Shown here: positions 16,084 through 25,720 of the stretch, piece by piece | How positions within the stretch are numbered: position 1 is the stretch's first letter | Layout of the letters: each line of letters begins with the position of its first letter | Origin: a bacterium 210917-SL.2.15 | GTDB taxonomy: Bacteria > Bacillota > Clostridia > Oscillospirales > Oscillospiraceae | DNA: 63,579 nt | Assembly: GCA_020555605.1 (NCBI GenBank) | Contig: JAJCJC010000013.1 | Coordinates: forward strand, 1 to 63,579 | Direction: 5' to 3' | Notes under the pieces: generated by a model | Seen by the model: only the letters and a program-made list of their open reading frames with translations | Told to the model about the DNA's origin: nothing | Database searches by the model: none | Made by a program: the position numbers and the translations under genes

Positions 16084-16938
16084 TTATTCCGAGCGCCGGT
16101 CAAGCCAGGAAACAGCCGCCAAGGCGGCCACCTGCCCTTCGCCGGCAGCTTTGGCGATTTGATACGGCTGCCCTGTGCAGTCGCCCGCCGCATACAGGGC
16201 GGGAAAATTGGTTTCCATCCGGGGTGAAACACGGATATGGCTGTCCTGTAGTGCCAAGCCGGGGATCAGATCCATGGGTGCTACAGACGCACGCAGCAAA
16301 AACACACCGTCGCAAAGGATTTTTGCTCCATCCGCCAGCACATGGGTGAGAACCGTATCACCGCCCAATTCCAAGGTTTTGATGCGGATGAAGGGAATGG
16401 TGTCAACCAGTTTCCCCTGTTCCGGCCGCCGGGACAGATACACCACAATGCAGCCGATTTCTTTGAGATAGTTGGCTTCCTGTTCTGCGCTTCCCGTTTC
16501 GCCGTACACCACCACGCGCTTTTTCCGATAGAGCATTCCGTCGCAGGTGGCGCAGTAGCTGACGCCGCGGCCCAGCCACTGCTCTTCCCCAGGGAATTTT
16601 TCCCCCCGGATGATGCCGCCGGCCAGAATCAGAGCGCGGGATTCCAAAACGGTTTCTTCCGCGCTGAGCATCCAGCTTTTGCCCGTGTACATGGCGGAAA
16701 TCAACCGCTTTTCGATCCATTCCGCGCCAAGGCCCGTGGCCTGCGCATGCATGCGCTCCAAAAGCTCAGCGCCAGAAACGTCCGGCAACGCCGGATAATT
16801 CGGCACATGCCCAGAGCGATACAGCGGATTGTCCCGACAGGCGTTGGATACCACCGCCACTGTTTTGTTCCGGACGCGGGTGCTAATGGCTGCAGACAGT
16901 CCCGCAGGCCCGCCGCCTAAGATAATTATATCATACAT
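16084..16938 (-). CDS. trxB: thioredoxin reductase-like flavoprotein
   Basis: 284 aa from ATG 16938 (GGAGG upstream); the frame to 17031 adds non-homologous residues. The FAD motif ILGGGPAGLSAAI opens the protein, CATCDGMLY holds the redox disulfide (CATC), VYGETGSAEQEANYL is the NADPH-binding glycine motif and YAAGDCTGQPYQIAKAAGEG the C-terminal FAD contact. It is slightly short for TrxB (about 305-320). It reduces TrxA from the next gene with NADPH or, in some anaerobes, reduced ferredoxin; the cofactor cannot be decided by eye. A TATAAT at 17003-17008 (minus) is a candidate -10 with a poor -35. Confidence 0.9.
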   Translation of the reverse strand: MYDIIILGGGPAGLSAAISTRVRNKTVAVVSNACRDNPLYRSGHVPNYPALPDVSGAELLERMHAQATGLGAEWIEKRLISAMYTGKSWMLSAEETVLESRALILAGGIIRGEKFPGEEQWLGRGVSYCATCDGMLYRKKRVVVYGETGSAEQEANYLKEIGCIVVYLSRRPEQGKLVDTIPFIRIKTLELGGDTVLTHVLADGAKILCDGVFLLRASVAPMDLIPGLALQDSHIRVSPRMETNFPALYAAGDCTGQPYQIAKAAGEGQVAALAAVSWLDRRSE

Positions 16939-17073
16939 GAATTGAATTCCCTCCGTCCGTTGCATATGCATCACTTCGCCAAAAAAGGGAATATTTTCTT
17001 TTATTATACACAGTTTCCCACAAATTTCCACCCTTTCTGTAAAAAAGCCTTCCGCCCTGGCGACGGAACGCAG

Positions 17074-17805
17074 TCAGCTCAGTTTCAAAATCTCCTTTTT
17101 CAGCTTTGCGATAATTTTTTTTTCAAGCCGTGAAATATAGGACTGCGAGATCCCCAGCCGGTCAGCACATTCTTTCTGCGTCTGTTCCTGTCCGCCGCCC
17201 AAGCCGAAGCGCATGGTGATGATCTCCTTTTCCCGCTCCGACAGTTTTTCCAGCGCCTGATGCAGAAGCTTCCGATCCACATCCTCTTCAATAGGACGCA
17301 TGACAATGTCCCCGTCCGTGCCCAAAATGTCCGAAAGGAGCAGCTCGTTGCCATCCCAATCGGTATTCAACGGTTCATCAAAGGAGACTTCCGCTTTCTG
17401 CGGCGCGCTTTTGCGCAGATACATCAAGATTTCGTTTTCGATACAGCGGGAACAATAGGTGGCCAGCTTGATGTTTTTATCGCTGCAAAACGTGTTGATC
17501 CCTTTGATCAGGCCGATGGTGCCGATGGAGACCAGATCTTCAATATTGATGCCCGTATTCTCAAAGCGCCGGGCGATGTAGACCACCAGACGCAGATTGC
17601 GCTCGATCAGGATAGATTTGACCGTCTCATCCCCTTCGTCCAGCCGTTTCAGCAGTTCCGCCTCTTCCTGCCGCGGCAGCGGCGGCGGCAGCGGGTCCGC
17701 CCCGCCGATATACATAATTTTTCCAGGCGCAGGACGGCGCAGTCTGTTCCAAAAGGAGCCAAACCGGTTCCGGAGCCTTTGCAGCATTTGTTTCATATTT
17801 CCCAT
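17074..17805 (-). CDS. sigE: RNA polymerase sporulation sigma factor SigE
   Basis: 243 aa, the usual length of pro-SigE. The N-terminal 25-30 residues are the membrane-associated pro-sequence, removed by SpoIIGA. Region 2 has [20 protein letters not shown] and [17 protein letters not shown], region 4 has [18 protein letters not shown] and [17 protein letters not shown]. The ATG at 17805 is chosen because it gives the family length; the open frame runs back into spoIIGA. SigE runs early mother-cell transcription. It is 25 bases downstream of spoIIGA. Confidence 0.96.
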   Translation of the reverse strand: MGNMKQMLQRLRNRFGSFWNRLRRPAPGKIMYIGGADPLPPPLPRQEEAELLKRLDEGDETVKSILIERNLRLVVYIARRFENTGINIEDLVSIGTIGLIKGINTFCSDKNIKLATYCSRCIENEILMYLRKSAPQKAEVSFDEPLNTDWDGNELLLSDILGTDGDIVMRPIEEDVDRKLLHQALEKLSEREKEIITMRFGLGGGQEQTQKECADRLGISQSYISRLEKKIIAKLKKEILKLS

Positions 17806-17830
17806 AGTGATGCCTTTTCCTTTCTGTCCG

Positions 17831-18694
17831 TCATTCCACCGGTCCGCCCCACAGCGCATCGTACTCCCGCCCCTCCGACACCGGTGTGGGCGAGAGCGCC
17901 ACGGTGACGCGTTCAGCCCTCCAGCGGCCGATTCGGACATGTTCTGCCGTATACCCCAGCAGCAGCCCGGACGCCGTGCCCACGCTGCGGAAGGACAGCA
18001 GCCGCAGTTTCGGCGCACCCTCCACACAGCACAGCGCTTCCAGCGCCGCCTCCGGTCGTTCCAAAAAAGGCTGCGCCAAATAAGGGCGCGCCGCTTCCGG
18101 CCAGGACGAGGCAAACCGCGTTCCCTCCGCCACCAGTACCGGTGTGCCGGTCAGAGGATCGCACAGCGTATTCCCGCTGTCCCGCAGCACACGCAGGTGC
18201 ACGCGCGTTCCCATGACTTCGCATTCCGCTTCCGCCAGCTCCCCCGATACAGCATGATGCAGCCTTCCCCGCGAAAAAAGCCACAGCGCGCCGAAACACA
18301 GCGCCGCACTGCAAAAAAGCAGACCAAAATGCACAGGCATGAGATATGCCCCGCGGACATAATACTGCGTCCGCATCCAAAAACCGCAGGCGATCACGCT
18401 CCCAGCCAGTACACAGGACAAGGCGAAAAACACCAAGCACAAACGCCAGAAGCGCTCTCCACAGCCGTAGCATACAAGCACAAGCACCCCCCCAAACAGG
18501 AGTTTGAACGGCGGCCACCCCAAAAACGCTCCCCAGGGGAAAAACACTGCCGCCGCATAAAAACCGCCTAGCGCGGCAGATGGAAGCAGGCGATGAAATT
18601 TTCGTTCTGCGCCGGCAAGATAGCCCGTAAAATACAGCAGCAGACCATCCAGCAGCGTATTGAGCAGAAAAACGCCGTCTATGTAAATGACCAT
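17831..18694 (-). CDS. spoIIGA: sigma-E processing peptidase SpoIIGA
   Basis: A 287-aa membrane aspartic protease that matures pro-SigE at the sporulation septum. Five or so hydrophobic helices occupy residues 1-140. The soluble domain contains the catalytic [12 protein letters not shown] motif near residue 172 and the retropepsin-like fold segments PVLVAEG and [11 protein letters not shown]. The start [21 protein letters not shown] is typical. It is the first gene of spoIIG, followed by sigE. Confidence 0.95.
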   Translation of the reverse strand: MVIYIDGVFLLNTLLDGLLLYFTGYLAGAERKFHRLLPSAALGGFYAAAVFFPWGAFLGWPPFKLLFGGVLVLVCYGCGERFWRLCLVFFALSCVLAGSVIACGFWMRTQYYVRGAYLMPVHFGLLFCSAALCFGALWLFSRGRLHHAVSGELAEAECEVMGTRVHLRVLRDSGNTLCDPLTGTPVLVAEGTRFASSWPEAARPYLAQPFLERPEAALEALCCVEGAPKLRLLSFRSVGTASGLLLGYTAEHVRIGRWRAERVTVALSPTPVSEGREYDALWGGPVE

Positions 18695-18713
18695 TCAAAC
18701 TCACCCGAAGAAT

Positions 18714-18748
18714 AGTATAATAGCTTGTTTGCCGAAAATGCGTCGCAA
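18714..18748 (-). promoter_or_regulatory. spoIIG promoter with a Spo0A-box-like site
   Basis: Minus strand -10 TATACT (18714-18719) has a weak -35-like TTGCGA (18743-18748) about 23 bp away. B. subtilis spoIIG has a similarly long spacer and needs Spo0A. TTGCCGAA at 18729-18736 (plus strand) matches the 0A box TTGTCGAA at 7 of 8 positions. Confidence 0.55.
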
Positions 18749-18787
18749 AAGGGGCGCGCCAAAAGGCGCAGGATTTCGCCAGGACAC

Positions 18788-18822
18788 AAAAAACCGCCGC
18801 ATACTCCGAGAGTATGCGGCGG
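18788..18822 (-). terminator. terminator of hisC
   Basis: A 13-bp perfect stem (18794-18806 with 18810-18822), 3-base loop and six T on the minus strand. Confidence 0.9.
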
Positions 18823-18836
18823 ACATCACGTTTCCC

Positions 18837-19901
18837 TTATATTTTCTTCAAAATACTGCCCAGCGCAGACAACAGCGCATCCATTTCCGCATCGGTGCCA
18901 ACCGTGATGCGCAGGAAACGGTCGATCCCCGGAGCGTTAAAATAGCGCACCAGAATCTTCCGCTCCCGCAGCGCCGCAAACAGCGCGTCGGCATCTCGTT
19001 CCGGGTGCGCTGCAAACAAAAAATTTGTTTTGGACGGGAGCACGACAAAGCCCAATTCCTTCAGCGCCTGCGTGCTCCGTCCCCGGGTGGCGACAATGCG
19101 GCGGCAGGTATCTTCAAAATAAGCCCGGTCCCGCATCGCCGCAGCCGCCCCCGCCTGGGCCAGGCGATCCAGCGTATAAGAATTGAAGGAATTTTTCACA
19201 GCACTCAGCGCTTCAATCAAAGGCTGCTGCCCCATTGCAAATCCGATGCGCAGCCCCGCCAGAGACCGGGACTTGGAGAAGGTCTGCACCACCAGAAGAT
19301 TGGGATAGCGCTCTACCAACCCCACGGCGCTTTCGCCCCCGAAATCTACATAGGCCTCATCCACCACTACCAGGGCGGCAGCATGCTCGCGCAAAATCTG
19401 CTCCACCTGCTCCAAAGGCATCGCCATCCCAGTAGGGGCATTGGGATTGGCAAACACAATGCCCTTATAGTCGCCTGCAAAAACTCCAGCGTCCAGAGAA
19501 AAATCATCCCGCAGCGCTACAGCATCGTAGGAAACATCAAACAAGTCTGCGTAGACCGGGTAGAAACTGTAGCTGATTTTGGGAAATGCAATCCGGTCCT
19601 CCGGGGCGAAAAAAGCCAGGAACGCCAAAGCCAATACTTCATCCGACCCATTGCCCACAAACACCTGCTCTGAACTGAGTCCATAAAATTCCGCAATCGC
19701 GCCGCGCAGGTCGTCGCATTCCGGCTTGGGATACCGCCGCAGCGCCCCGTCTGCTGCTGCGGCAATGGCCTCCAGCGCCCGAGGCGAGGGCGGATAGGGG
19801 TTTTCATTCGTGTTCAGCTTGATGAACGCGCCGTCTTCCGGCTGCTCGCCGGGAACATACGGCGTAAGGTGCGCCAAACGCCGGCTCCAATAAGAATTCA
19901 T
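18837..19901 (-). CDS. hisC: histidinol-phosphate aminotransferase-like enzyme
   Basis: A 354-aa PLP-dependent class I/II aminotransferase. The [13 protein letters not shown] start is the HisC signature, [11 protein letters not shown] binds PLP, and [14 protein letters not shown] contains the Schiff-base lysine. RFLRITVG at the C terminus holds the substrate-carboxylate arginine. ATG 19901 overlaps the DUF951 stop by 4 bases and follows GGAAGGAG. No other his genes are near, so the enzyme may also serve aromatic amino acids; substrate choice is inference. Confidence 0.9.
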   Translation of the reverse strand: MNSYWSRRLAHLTPYVPGEQPEDGAFIKLNTNENPYPPSPRALEAIAAAADGALRRYPKPECDDLRGAIAEFYGLSSEQVFVGNGSDEVLALAFLAFFAPEDRIAFPKISYSFYPVYADLFDVSYDAVALRDDFSLDAGVFAGDYKGIVFANPNAPTGMAMPLEQVEQILREHAAALVVVDEAYVDFGGESAVGLVERYPNLLVVQTFSKSRSLAGLRIGFAMGQQPLIEALSAVKNSFNSYTLDRLAQAGAAAAMRDRAYFEDTCRRIVATRGRSTQALKELGFVVLPSKTNFLFAAHPERDADALFAALRERKILVRYFNAPGIDRFLRITVGTDAEMDALLSALGSILKKI

Positions 19902-20089
19902 TGCCCTGCTTCTCCTTCCAGAATGCGTTTGATGCTTTTTTCCGCTTTGCTGCGCGGCAACATGATCTCCCGGCCGCACCCCTCGCAGCGCCATTTGACA
20001 TCCATCCCCACACGGGTGATCACACCGGTTTTGCAGCCGCAGGGGTGCTGCTTTTTCAGTTCCACACGGTCATTCAAATGCAGATTCAT
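19898..20089 (-). CDS. DUF951 family small zinc-ribbon-like protein
   Basis: 63 aa. Two Cys pairs (PCGCKTG and RCEGCGRE) look like a zinc ribbon, and [10 protein letters not shown] plus [15 protein letters not shown] are the family motifs. DUF951 is widespread in Firmicutes, of unknown role, often thought to bind nucleic acid. Its stop overlaps the hisC start (ATGA), so the two are co-translated. Confidence 0.88.
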   Translation of the reverse strand: MNLHLNDRVELKKQHPCGCKTGVITRVGMDVKWRCEGCGREIMLPRSKAEKSIKRILEGEAGQ

Positions 20090-20181
20090 TGTTTTCCAAT
20101 CCTTTATGATTCAATTTCACGCCGAAAGGCGCATATAGTGGTGTATCAATCTTTATTTCACGCCCTGAAACGGCAGACAGG

Positions 20182-21111
20182 ATGATCAAATTGTTGTTGA
20201 ACCGCCCTTACCTTCCCGAAGGAAGGAACGAAAGCTACCGCAAAAATGCCGAGGCGCTGCTCACCGTGAGCGACGCGAAAAAATATTGCCGCGAAGAAAC
20301 GCCGCTGGAAATGACCGTGGAGCGCTGCGATGCAAAACATGACCTATACGGCGCCATCGGCCCCTTCCCCGCCGTAATCCGACGGAGCGAAGCCATCAGC
20401 GCCGCCGTCAGCGGCGCTGAAAAAGAAATCGCCGTTTTATCCCTGGTCGGCAAAACCGTATGCTGCACAATCCGGGACGTATGCAGCAATGCCGAAGGCC
20501 AGCCGCTGCTGGAACTGTCCCGCAGGGGGATGCAGGACAAAGCGCTTTCCTATCTGCTCGACACGGTACAGGAAGGCGACGTCATCCCCGCCTCAGTGTC
20601 CTCCATGTCCCCCATTGGGGTCTTTGCCGACGTGGGCTGCGGCGTCATCGCGCTCCTGCCCATCCGTCAGATCTCCGTGTCCCGCATCCAGCACCCGGCC
20701 GAGCGTTTTGCCCCCCATCAGCCCATCCGCGCCGCCGTAAGGAAAATCGACCGCGCGGCGGGACGGCTGCTTTTGACCCACAAGGAACTGCTGGGCACCT
20801 GGGCAGAAAACGCAGCGCAGTTCCAAACAGGCGAAACCATCACCGGGGTGGTGCGGGGCATTAAAAGCTACGGGGTCTTTATCGAACTGACGCCCAATCT
20901 CACCGGTCTCGCCGAAACGGACGACACTCTTCAAGAGGGCGAGCGGGTATCGGTTCTCATCAAAGCGCTGCTGCCCGACAAGCACAAGATCAAGCTCCAT
21001 GTGATCGGCCGGCTGCCCGCCTGCCCTGCCGCTACGCCCCTGCAATATAAAATCACAGAGGGGAACATATCCGGCTGGTCCTATTATGAAAGCGTCAACG
21101 CTGCGCCTTAA
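20182..21111 (+). CDS. S1-domain RNA-binding protein
   Basis: 309 aa with two S1-type OB folds: about residues 128-200 (VQEGDVIPASVSSMSPIGVFADVG ...) and 217-283 (FQTGETITGVVRGIKSYGVFIEL ...). The first 120 residues (MIKLLLNRPYLPEGRNES onward) are family-specific. It resembles the short ribosomal-protein-S1-like proteins of Firmicutes that bind mRNA or 30S subunits. ATG follows AGACAGG. It converges on rarA with a 17-base overlap. Confidence 0.85.
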   Translation: MIKLLLNRPYLPEGRNESYRKNAEALLTVSDAKKYCREETPLEMTVERCDAKHDLYGAIGPFPAVIRRSEAISAAVSGAEKEIAVLSLVGKTVCCTIRDVCSNAEGQPLLELSRRGMQDKALSYLLDTVQEGDVIPASVSSMSPIGVFADVGCGVIALLPIRQISVSRIQHPAERFAPHQPIRAAVRKIDRAAGRLLLTHKELLGTWAENAAQFQTGETITGVVRGIKSYGVFIELTPNLTGLAETDDTLQEGERVSVLIKALLPDKHKIKLHVIGRLPACPAATPLQYKITEGNISGWSYYESVNAAP

Positions 21112-22360
21112 TGCTTTCCCAATACTTCCGCGCCGCCTGCTCAGTTTTGTTTTCACCGTATTCATAATACTGAACACCGACCATATCGTCGGGCAGGTAT
21201 TGCTGGGAAACATAGTGGTACGGAAAATCATGGGGATAACGATAGCCTGGGCTGCGCTCAGCGCCGGTGGAATCGGCATGGACATTTTTCAGATGGCGCG
21301 GAATATCGCCGGCGTGACCGCGGCGCACATCCTCCATGGCGGCGATGATGGCATTGTGAGCGGAATTAGACTTGGGTGCCGTGGCCATCAGCACCGCCGC
21401 CTCAGCCAGCGGCAGCCGCGCCTCCGGCAGGCCCAGCTGCAGCGCCGCGTCCACACAGGCCTTGACAATGGAAATCGCCTGCGGATAGGCCAGCCCTACG
21501 TCCTCTGCGGCGATCACCAGCATGCGGCGGCAGGGAGACAAAAGATCTCCTGCCTCCAAAAGTCGGGCCAGATAATACACCGCAGCATCCGGATCGGAAC
21601 CGCGAATGGACTTTTGCAGGGCAGAGAGAAGATCATAGTGGTTATCCCCATCCCGGTCGTAGCGCATGGCACTGCGCTGGGCAGCCTGGGCCGCGTCCTC
21701 CGCCGTAAGCGTGATCACGCCGTTTTGCGGCACGCCGGCACGGCAGAGCAAATCGATTGCAGAAACGCCCTTACGCACGTCCCCGCCGCAAGAGCGGGCA
21801 ATATCCGTCAGCACTGCGTCGCTGCACTGCACTGCAAGGCCCAGGCGCTCTTCCATTTTCACAAGGGCACGGCGCAGCGCGGCTGTCAGATCTTCCGCGC
21901 AGACCGGTTTGAACTCAAAGACCGTGCTGCGGCTCAGCAGCGCGGAATAAACATAAAAATACGGGTTCTCCGTGGTAGAGGCAATCAAGGTGACAGAGCC
22001 GTTTTCCATGAATTCCAGCAGCGTTTGCTGCTGTTTTTTATTGAAATACTGAATCTCGTCCAGATAAAGCAGAATACCGCCTGGCGTCAGCAGCGTTCCC
22101 ACATCGGAAAGAATCTCCTTGATATCAGAAATCGACGCCGTAGTGGCGTTAAGCTTATAGAGACGTTTCTTTGTTTTTGCGGCAATCAGGTTGGCCAGCG
22201 TTGTTTTTCCCGTTCCCGGCGGGCCGTAAAAAATCATATTGGCCGCCGTTCCGCTTTCAATGATGCGGCGCAGAAGGCCGCCTTCTCCCAGAAGATGCTT
22301 TTGTCCCACCACTTCATCCAAACTCTGCGGCCGGATTTCATCGGCCAAAGGACGCTCCAT
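21095..22360 (-). CDS. rarA: replication-associated recombination protein A (AAA+ ATPase)
   Basis: 421 aa of the RarA/MgsA/WRNIP1 family. Walker A GPPGTGKTTLANLIA, Walker B LYLDEIQYFNKKQQ, sensor 1 TLIASTTENP and the arginine finger region LLSRSTVFEF are intact. The C-terminal tetramerisation and MgsA domain (LEAGDLLSPCRRMLVIAAEDVGLAYP, SPGYRYPHDFP) is complete. The protein acts at stalled replication forks. The start MERPLADEIRPQSLDEVVGQ is canonical. Confidence 0.96.
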   Translation of the reverse strand: MERPLADEIRPQSLDEVVGQKHLLGEGGLLRRIIESGTAANMIFYGPPGTGKTTLANLIAAKTKKRLYKLNATTASISDIKEILSDVGTLLTPGGILLYLDEIQYFNKKQQQTLLEFMENGSVTLIASTTENPYFYVYSALLSRSTVFEFKPVCAEDLTAALRRALVKMEERLGLAVQCSDAVLTDIARSCGGDVRKGVSAIDLLCRAGVPQNGVITLTAEDAAQAAQRSAMRYDRDGDNHYDLLSALQKSIRGSDPDAAVYYLARLLEAGDLLSPCRRMLVIAAEDVGLAYPQAISIVKACVDAALQLGLPEARLPLAEAAVLMATAPKSNSAHNAIIAAMEDVRRGHAGDIPRHLKNVHADSTGAERSPGYRYPHDFPYHYVSQQYLPDDMVGVQYYEYGENKTEQAARKYWESIKAQR

Positions 22361-22630
22361 GCCACGCGCCTCCCTTCTTCAAAATCTTGCAGCATTCCGC
22401 TTTCTTTCTCCCAAAGGCTTGCAAAACGATCGGTCCCTAGCACTGCGCGCCTGCGGGCAACGGTCCCTTTTCCGGAAACATACCACTGCCACCTCAAAAC
22501 CGCTTCATAGTTGTTGGATTGTATTATTATAACATACTTTTTTTTGCTTTGCATCTGCTTTTCCTCTCGCATTTTGCCGAAATTTGTAGTATGCTGACAA
22601 AAAGAACACAGAGGAAAGGATGCCGCCGCC

Positions 22631-23275
22631 ATGAAACGAAAAAGCACAGTCCTGCGTATTATCGAGAATTTGAAGGTACTTTACCCGGACGCCATTTGTT
22701 CGCTGACCTACCAAAAAGACTACGAACTGCTGTTCGCCACGCGTCTTTCCGCCCAATGCACCGATGCCCGGGTGAATCAGGTAACGCCGGAGCTGTTTTC
22801 CACCTATCCCACGTTGGAAGCGCTGGCCGAAGCGTCCGTGGAGGACGTAGGCAGGATTATTCACTCCTGCGGCCTTTATCAGACCAAAGCCCGGGATCTG
22901 GTGGCCTGTGCCCGGGTACTGCTGGAAAAGCACGGTGGAAAAGTGCCAGACACAATGGATGAGCTGACTGCTCTGCCCGGTGTGGGCCGTAAAACCGCCA
23001 ATCTTGTGTTGGGCGATATTTTCCATAAGCCCGCCGTGGTGGCCGACACCCACTGCATCCGCATCACCGGCCGGTTGGGTCTGACCGACGGCAGCAAAGA
23101 CCCCGTTCAGGTAGAAAAACAGCTGCGCGCCGTGCTCCCGCCGGAGGAGAGCAGCGACTTCTGCCACCGCATGGTTCTGCATGGCCGTGCGGTATGCATG
23201 GCCCGCAGCCCTGTCTGTGGCGGGTGCCTTCTGAAAAAAGACTGTGACTTTGCCAAAGCAAACAAGATCAAATGA
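22631..23275 (+). CDS. nth: endonuclease III
   Basis: A 214-aa base-excision repair glycosylase/AP lyase that removes oxidised pyrimidines. The HhH LPGVGRKTANLVL holds the catalytic lysine, VVADTHCIRI the catalytic aspartate, and C-x6-C-x2-C-x5-C (CMARSPVCGGCLLKKDC) binds the [4Fe-4S] cluster. Start ATG follows AGGAAAGGATGCC. Length is typical. Confidence 0.96.
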   Translation: MKRKSTVLRIIENLKVLYPDAICSLTYQKDYELLFATRLSAQCTDARVNQVTPELFSTYPTLEALAEASVEDVGRIIHSCGLYQTKARDLVACARVLLEKHGGKVPDTMDELTALPGVGRKTANLVLGDIFHKPAVVADTHCIRITGRLGLTDGSKDPVQVEKQLRAVLPPEESSDFCHRMVLHGRAVCMARSPVCGGCLLKKDCDFAKANKIK

Positions 23276-23289
23276 ACGGAGACTGAGCC

Positions 23290-24078
23290 ATGGACAAGCT
23301 GCAGCGGCAGCCTCCCTTTCCTGCAGGATATTTTTGATGTGATGAAAGAGGGCGTTCTCATCATCGGCACCGCCGGCGATATCTTTTTTGCCAACAAGGC
23401 GTATCTCGATTTCATTCGCCTCACTGCCGAAGAAGCCATTGGCCGGCATCTGCGCGGCCTGAGGCCCCACGCGCAGATGCCCAGCGTGGTGACCTCAGAC
23501 AAAGCCGCTGCGCGTTTTGCAGGAGAAAAAGATCCGCCCGCTGGGCGGCACACGGGAGAGTTCGGTAAATGTGCGAATCCTGTGCGCTTCCAACGTCGAT
23601 CTGGAATGCAGTGTCGCCGAAGGGCGCTTCCACAAAGACCTCTATTATCGCCTGAACGCCTTTATGGTGCAGGTTCGTCCCCCTGCGCCGACGCAGCGCA
23701 GACATCCCAGTCATCGTGCAGGATATCCTTACAGGTCTCGACCGCAAATACCACCGCAGTCTCACCATCTGCCCCGACGCCGTAGACGCCTTGCAGCGCT
23801 ATACTTGGCCCGGCAACGTGCGCGAGTTGCGCAACGTGGTGGAATATTCTGCCTTTTTGTGCGAAGATGATACCATCACCGCCGCCGCGCTGCCGGACAG
23901 TGTGCGCCGCGCCCTGGCAGACGAACAGAAGGAAACCCTGGCCGAACGCGTCTACGCGTTTGAACAGGCCGAAATCCGCACTATGCTCTATCGTTACGGC
24001 AACACGCTGGAAGGAAAGCGAAAAGCAACCGCTGCGCTGGGCATTTTTCTGGCTTCCCTTTACAACAAACTAAAGTAA
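23290..24078 (+). pseudogene. sigma-54-dependent activator, internally deleted and frameshifted
   Basis: ATG 23290 (after CGGAGA) opens a frame that shifts within 15 codons. A PAS domain continues in another frame (FDVMKEGVLIIGTAGDIFFANKAYLDFI). It is joined directly to the second half of a sigma-54 AAA+ domain (LRVLQEKKIRPLGGT, GRFHKDLYYRLNAF), so Walker A, Walker B and GAFTGA are missing. A further frameshift near 23680 precedes the R-finger/sensor II part (YTWPGNVRELRNVVEY) and a Fis-like C terminus (RKATAALGI). It cannot activate transcription. It probably once controlled the decayed genes that follow. Confidence 0.88.
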
Positions 24079-24135
24079 GGCAGTCCTTTGATCTTTTAGA
24101 AATTACATATCGTTTTTCTCTTTCTCGTGAAACCT

Positions 24136-24180
24136 CCAGATTTTTAGAATTTAGTTCTAAAAATCTGGAAGTCTTTTTCT
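24136..24180 (+). terminator. intrinsic terminator after the sigma-54 activator remnant
   Basis: A 14-bp perfect stem (CCAGATTTTTAGAA, 24136-24149, with 24155-24168) and 5-base loop, followed by CTTTTTCTTT. Confidence 0.85.
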
Positions 24181-24328
24181 TTCTATGTTTTTTCGCTGTT
24201 CCTTCTCCTTCCTTTTCCTGCACCCCCTCGTTTATTTCTAAGAATTTAGAATCCAAAAAATGTAACGGAGGCTCTTCATGCGGAAAAAAGCATTGCTCTG
24301 CAGAGCTTTCTTCCCTGCCCACTTTCTT

Positions 24329-24344
24329 TGGCACGGTATTCGCT
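24329..24344 (+). promoter_or_regulatory. candidate sigma-54 promoter
   Basis: TGGCAC (24329-24334) and TCGCT (24340-24344) give GG-N10-GC spacing, one mismatch from the TTGC -12 element. It lies between the sigma-54 activator remnant and the transporter remnant, 84 bases before the latter's ATG. Confidence 0.55.
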
Positions 24345-24427
24345 TATAGGGGGAAACAGACGTGAGCCGGCCCCTTCGCAGTGGAAACGGAGCTGTCCTG
24401 CCCAGTAAACAAAGGAGGAATATTTTT

Positions 24428-24898
24428 ATGTTGGCATTTGTCTGCTTTGTGACAGTCATTGTCATGCTGGCGCTGATCATGACCAAAAAGCCACCCCCAC
24501 GGTAGCACTGATTGCAGTGCCCATTGTAACGGGCGTGATTTCGTCCTGGTTCCGCGTAACGGATGCCGAGGCCGCTCCCGGCGTGATGAACATCCTGCCC
24601 TGGGGCGCCCCCACCATCCGCGCGGCGGCCGCCATGCAGATGGACGTGATGGAGCTGTCTCAGCCCGTGCTGATCCCTGTGCTGTGCGGCCTCGTGTGCG
24701 TCATCATCTTTTCCATTATCCTAGGTGGCAAAGAAAAGGGCCGCATCGGTTCTGTAGCTCTGGCCAGCGCCGCCGCCTACAATCCCGAACTAACCGAAGA
24801 GGAAAAGGAACTCGTCCCCCAACCGTTCTATCATCAACATCATTCTGATCATCGCGTCCATCCTGGTCAATTGCGAGGACGTTCATCCCGAAGTTTAA
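24428..24898 (+). pseudogene. CitMHS-type citrate/proton symporter, internally deleted
   Basis: AAAGGAGG precedes ATG 24428. The first 20 residues (MLAFVCFVTVIVMLALIMTKK) are a CitMHS N terminus. A 1-base shift near 24490 moves the reading to TPTVALIAVPIVTGVI. This is joined near 24540 to what looks like the far C-terminal part (VMNILPWGAPTIRAAAAMQMD ... GLVCVIIFSIIL), so most membrane helices are gone; a last frameshift near 24820 leads to SIINIILIIASILVN. The full protein is usually about 430-450 aa; here about 155 codons remain. It is not functional. Confidence 0.82.
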
Positions 24899-24929
24899 AT
24901 TTTTGACGTTTAATGGAAGAAAGAAAGTT

Positions 24930-25234
24930 TTGAATATAAAACTCTGGGAAATTGCACACTCCCACACCGGCGACAAGGGCGATATTTCCAATGTGTCCCT
25001 GATCGCCTACAACGCAGAGGACTTTGAACTGCTCAAGGAAAAAGTGACGCCGGAAAAGTGAAGGAGCATTTCAAAGGCATTGTAAAAGGCGAAGTCGTCC
25101 GCTACGAGCTGCCCAACATCCACGCGCCGAACTTTGTCATGTATGCCGCGCTGGGCGGCGGCGTGACCCGCTCCCTATCCGTGAACATGCACGGTAAGGG
25201 TCTCAGCTCCTACCTATTGAATATAGATATCTGA
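24930..25234 (+). pseudogene. AtuA-like ferredoxin-fold domain protein, frameshifted
   Basis: Read in two frames, the segment gives LWEIAHSHTGDKGDISNVSL, then KVKEHFKGIVKGEVVRYELP, NIHAPNFVMYAALGGGVTRS and ends NMHGKGLSSYLLNIDI. These are the motifs of the small subunit/domain that accompanies AtuA (DUF1446) acyclic-terpene or hydroxy-acid catabolic proteins. A single-base shift occurs near 25055. The TTG at 24930 may be the start. No AtuA gene remains between it and the transporter remnant, so a gene has probably been lost. Confidence 0.75.
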
Positions 25235-25394
25235 TTTTCTCCTCTCTTTTTTCTGCAGAGACCGACCGCCGCCGGACGCTCCCCCTATCGTCTGGAGGCA
25301 GTTTTTTGCACAATTGGAAAAGGCTGCTGCAAAATCAGGGAACTTTTCCGCACCCGGTTCATATACTGCAGTAGACTATCTCGAAAAGGAGCCG

Positions 25395-25646
25395 ATGAAT
25401 TTGGAGCTTCAGGAACAGATCAAAAAAATACAGCAGAACAAAGCCCTGGTGCAGCAGTTGATGGCCTCGCCAGACGGGCAACGCCTGCTGGCCATGCTGA
25501 CCAAGGACGGTGGCGGCCAACTGAATAAGGCCGCCGCATCCGCCGCCAAAGGCAATACCGCCGACATCGTACATATGCTCGCGAAAGTGATGCAGTCCGA
25601 GGAGGGCGCCAAGCTCGTCCATAAAATCAACGACCAGATCAACTGA
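25395..25646 (+). CDS. 83-aa hypothetical protein, first of a three-gene cluster
   Basis: ATG 25395 follows AAAAGGAG. The protein (MNLELQEQIKKIQQNKALVQQLM ...) is helical and Gln/Lys/Ala-rich, with a glycine break TKDGGGQLNKAAA in the middle and no signal or membrane segment. The C-terminal half (ADIVHMLAKVMQSEEGAKLVHKIND) looks like a second amphipathic helix. It precedes two more small genes of unknown role. I do not recognise a named family; similar helical proteins occur in other Clostridia, but I cannot place them. Confidence 0.7.
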   Translation: MNLELQEQIKKIQQNKALVQQLMASPDGQRLLAMLTKDGGGQLNKAAASAAKGNTADIVHMLAKVMQSEEGAKLVHKINDQIN

Positions 25647-25720
25647 CTTATTCCGCGCAAAAGCGGCGCCGCAACAGCTGCGCCGCTTTCTCAAAATTTC
25701 AGCAAAGGAGGCGGCGCTGT

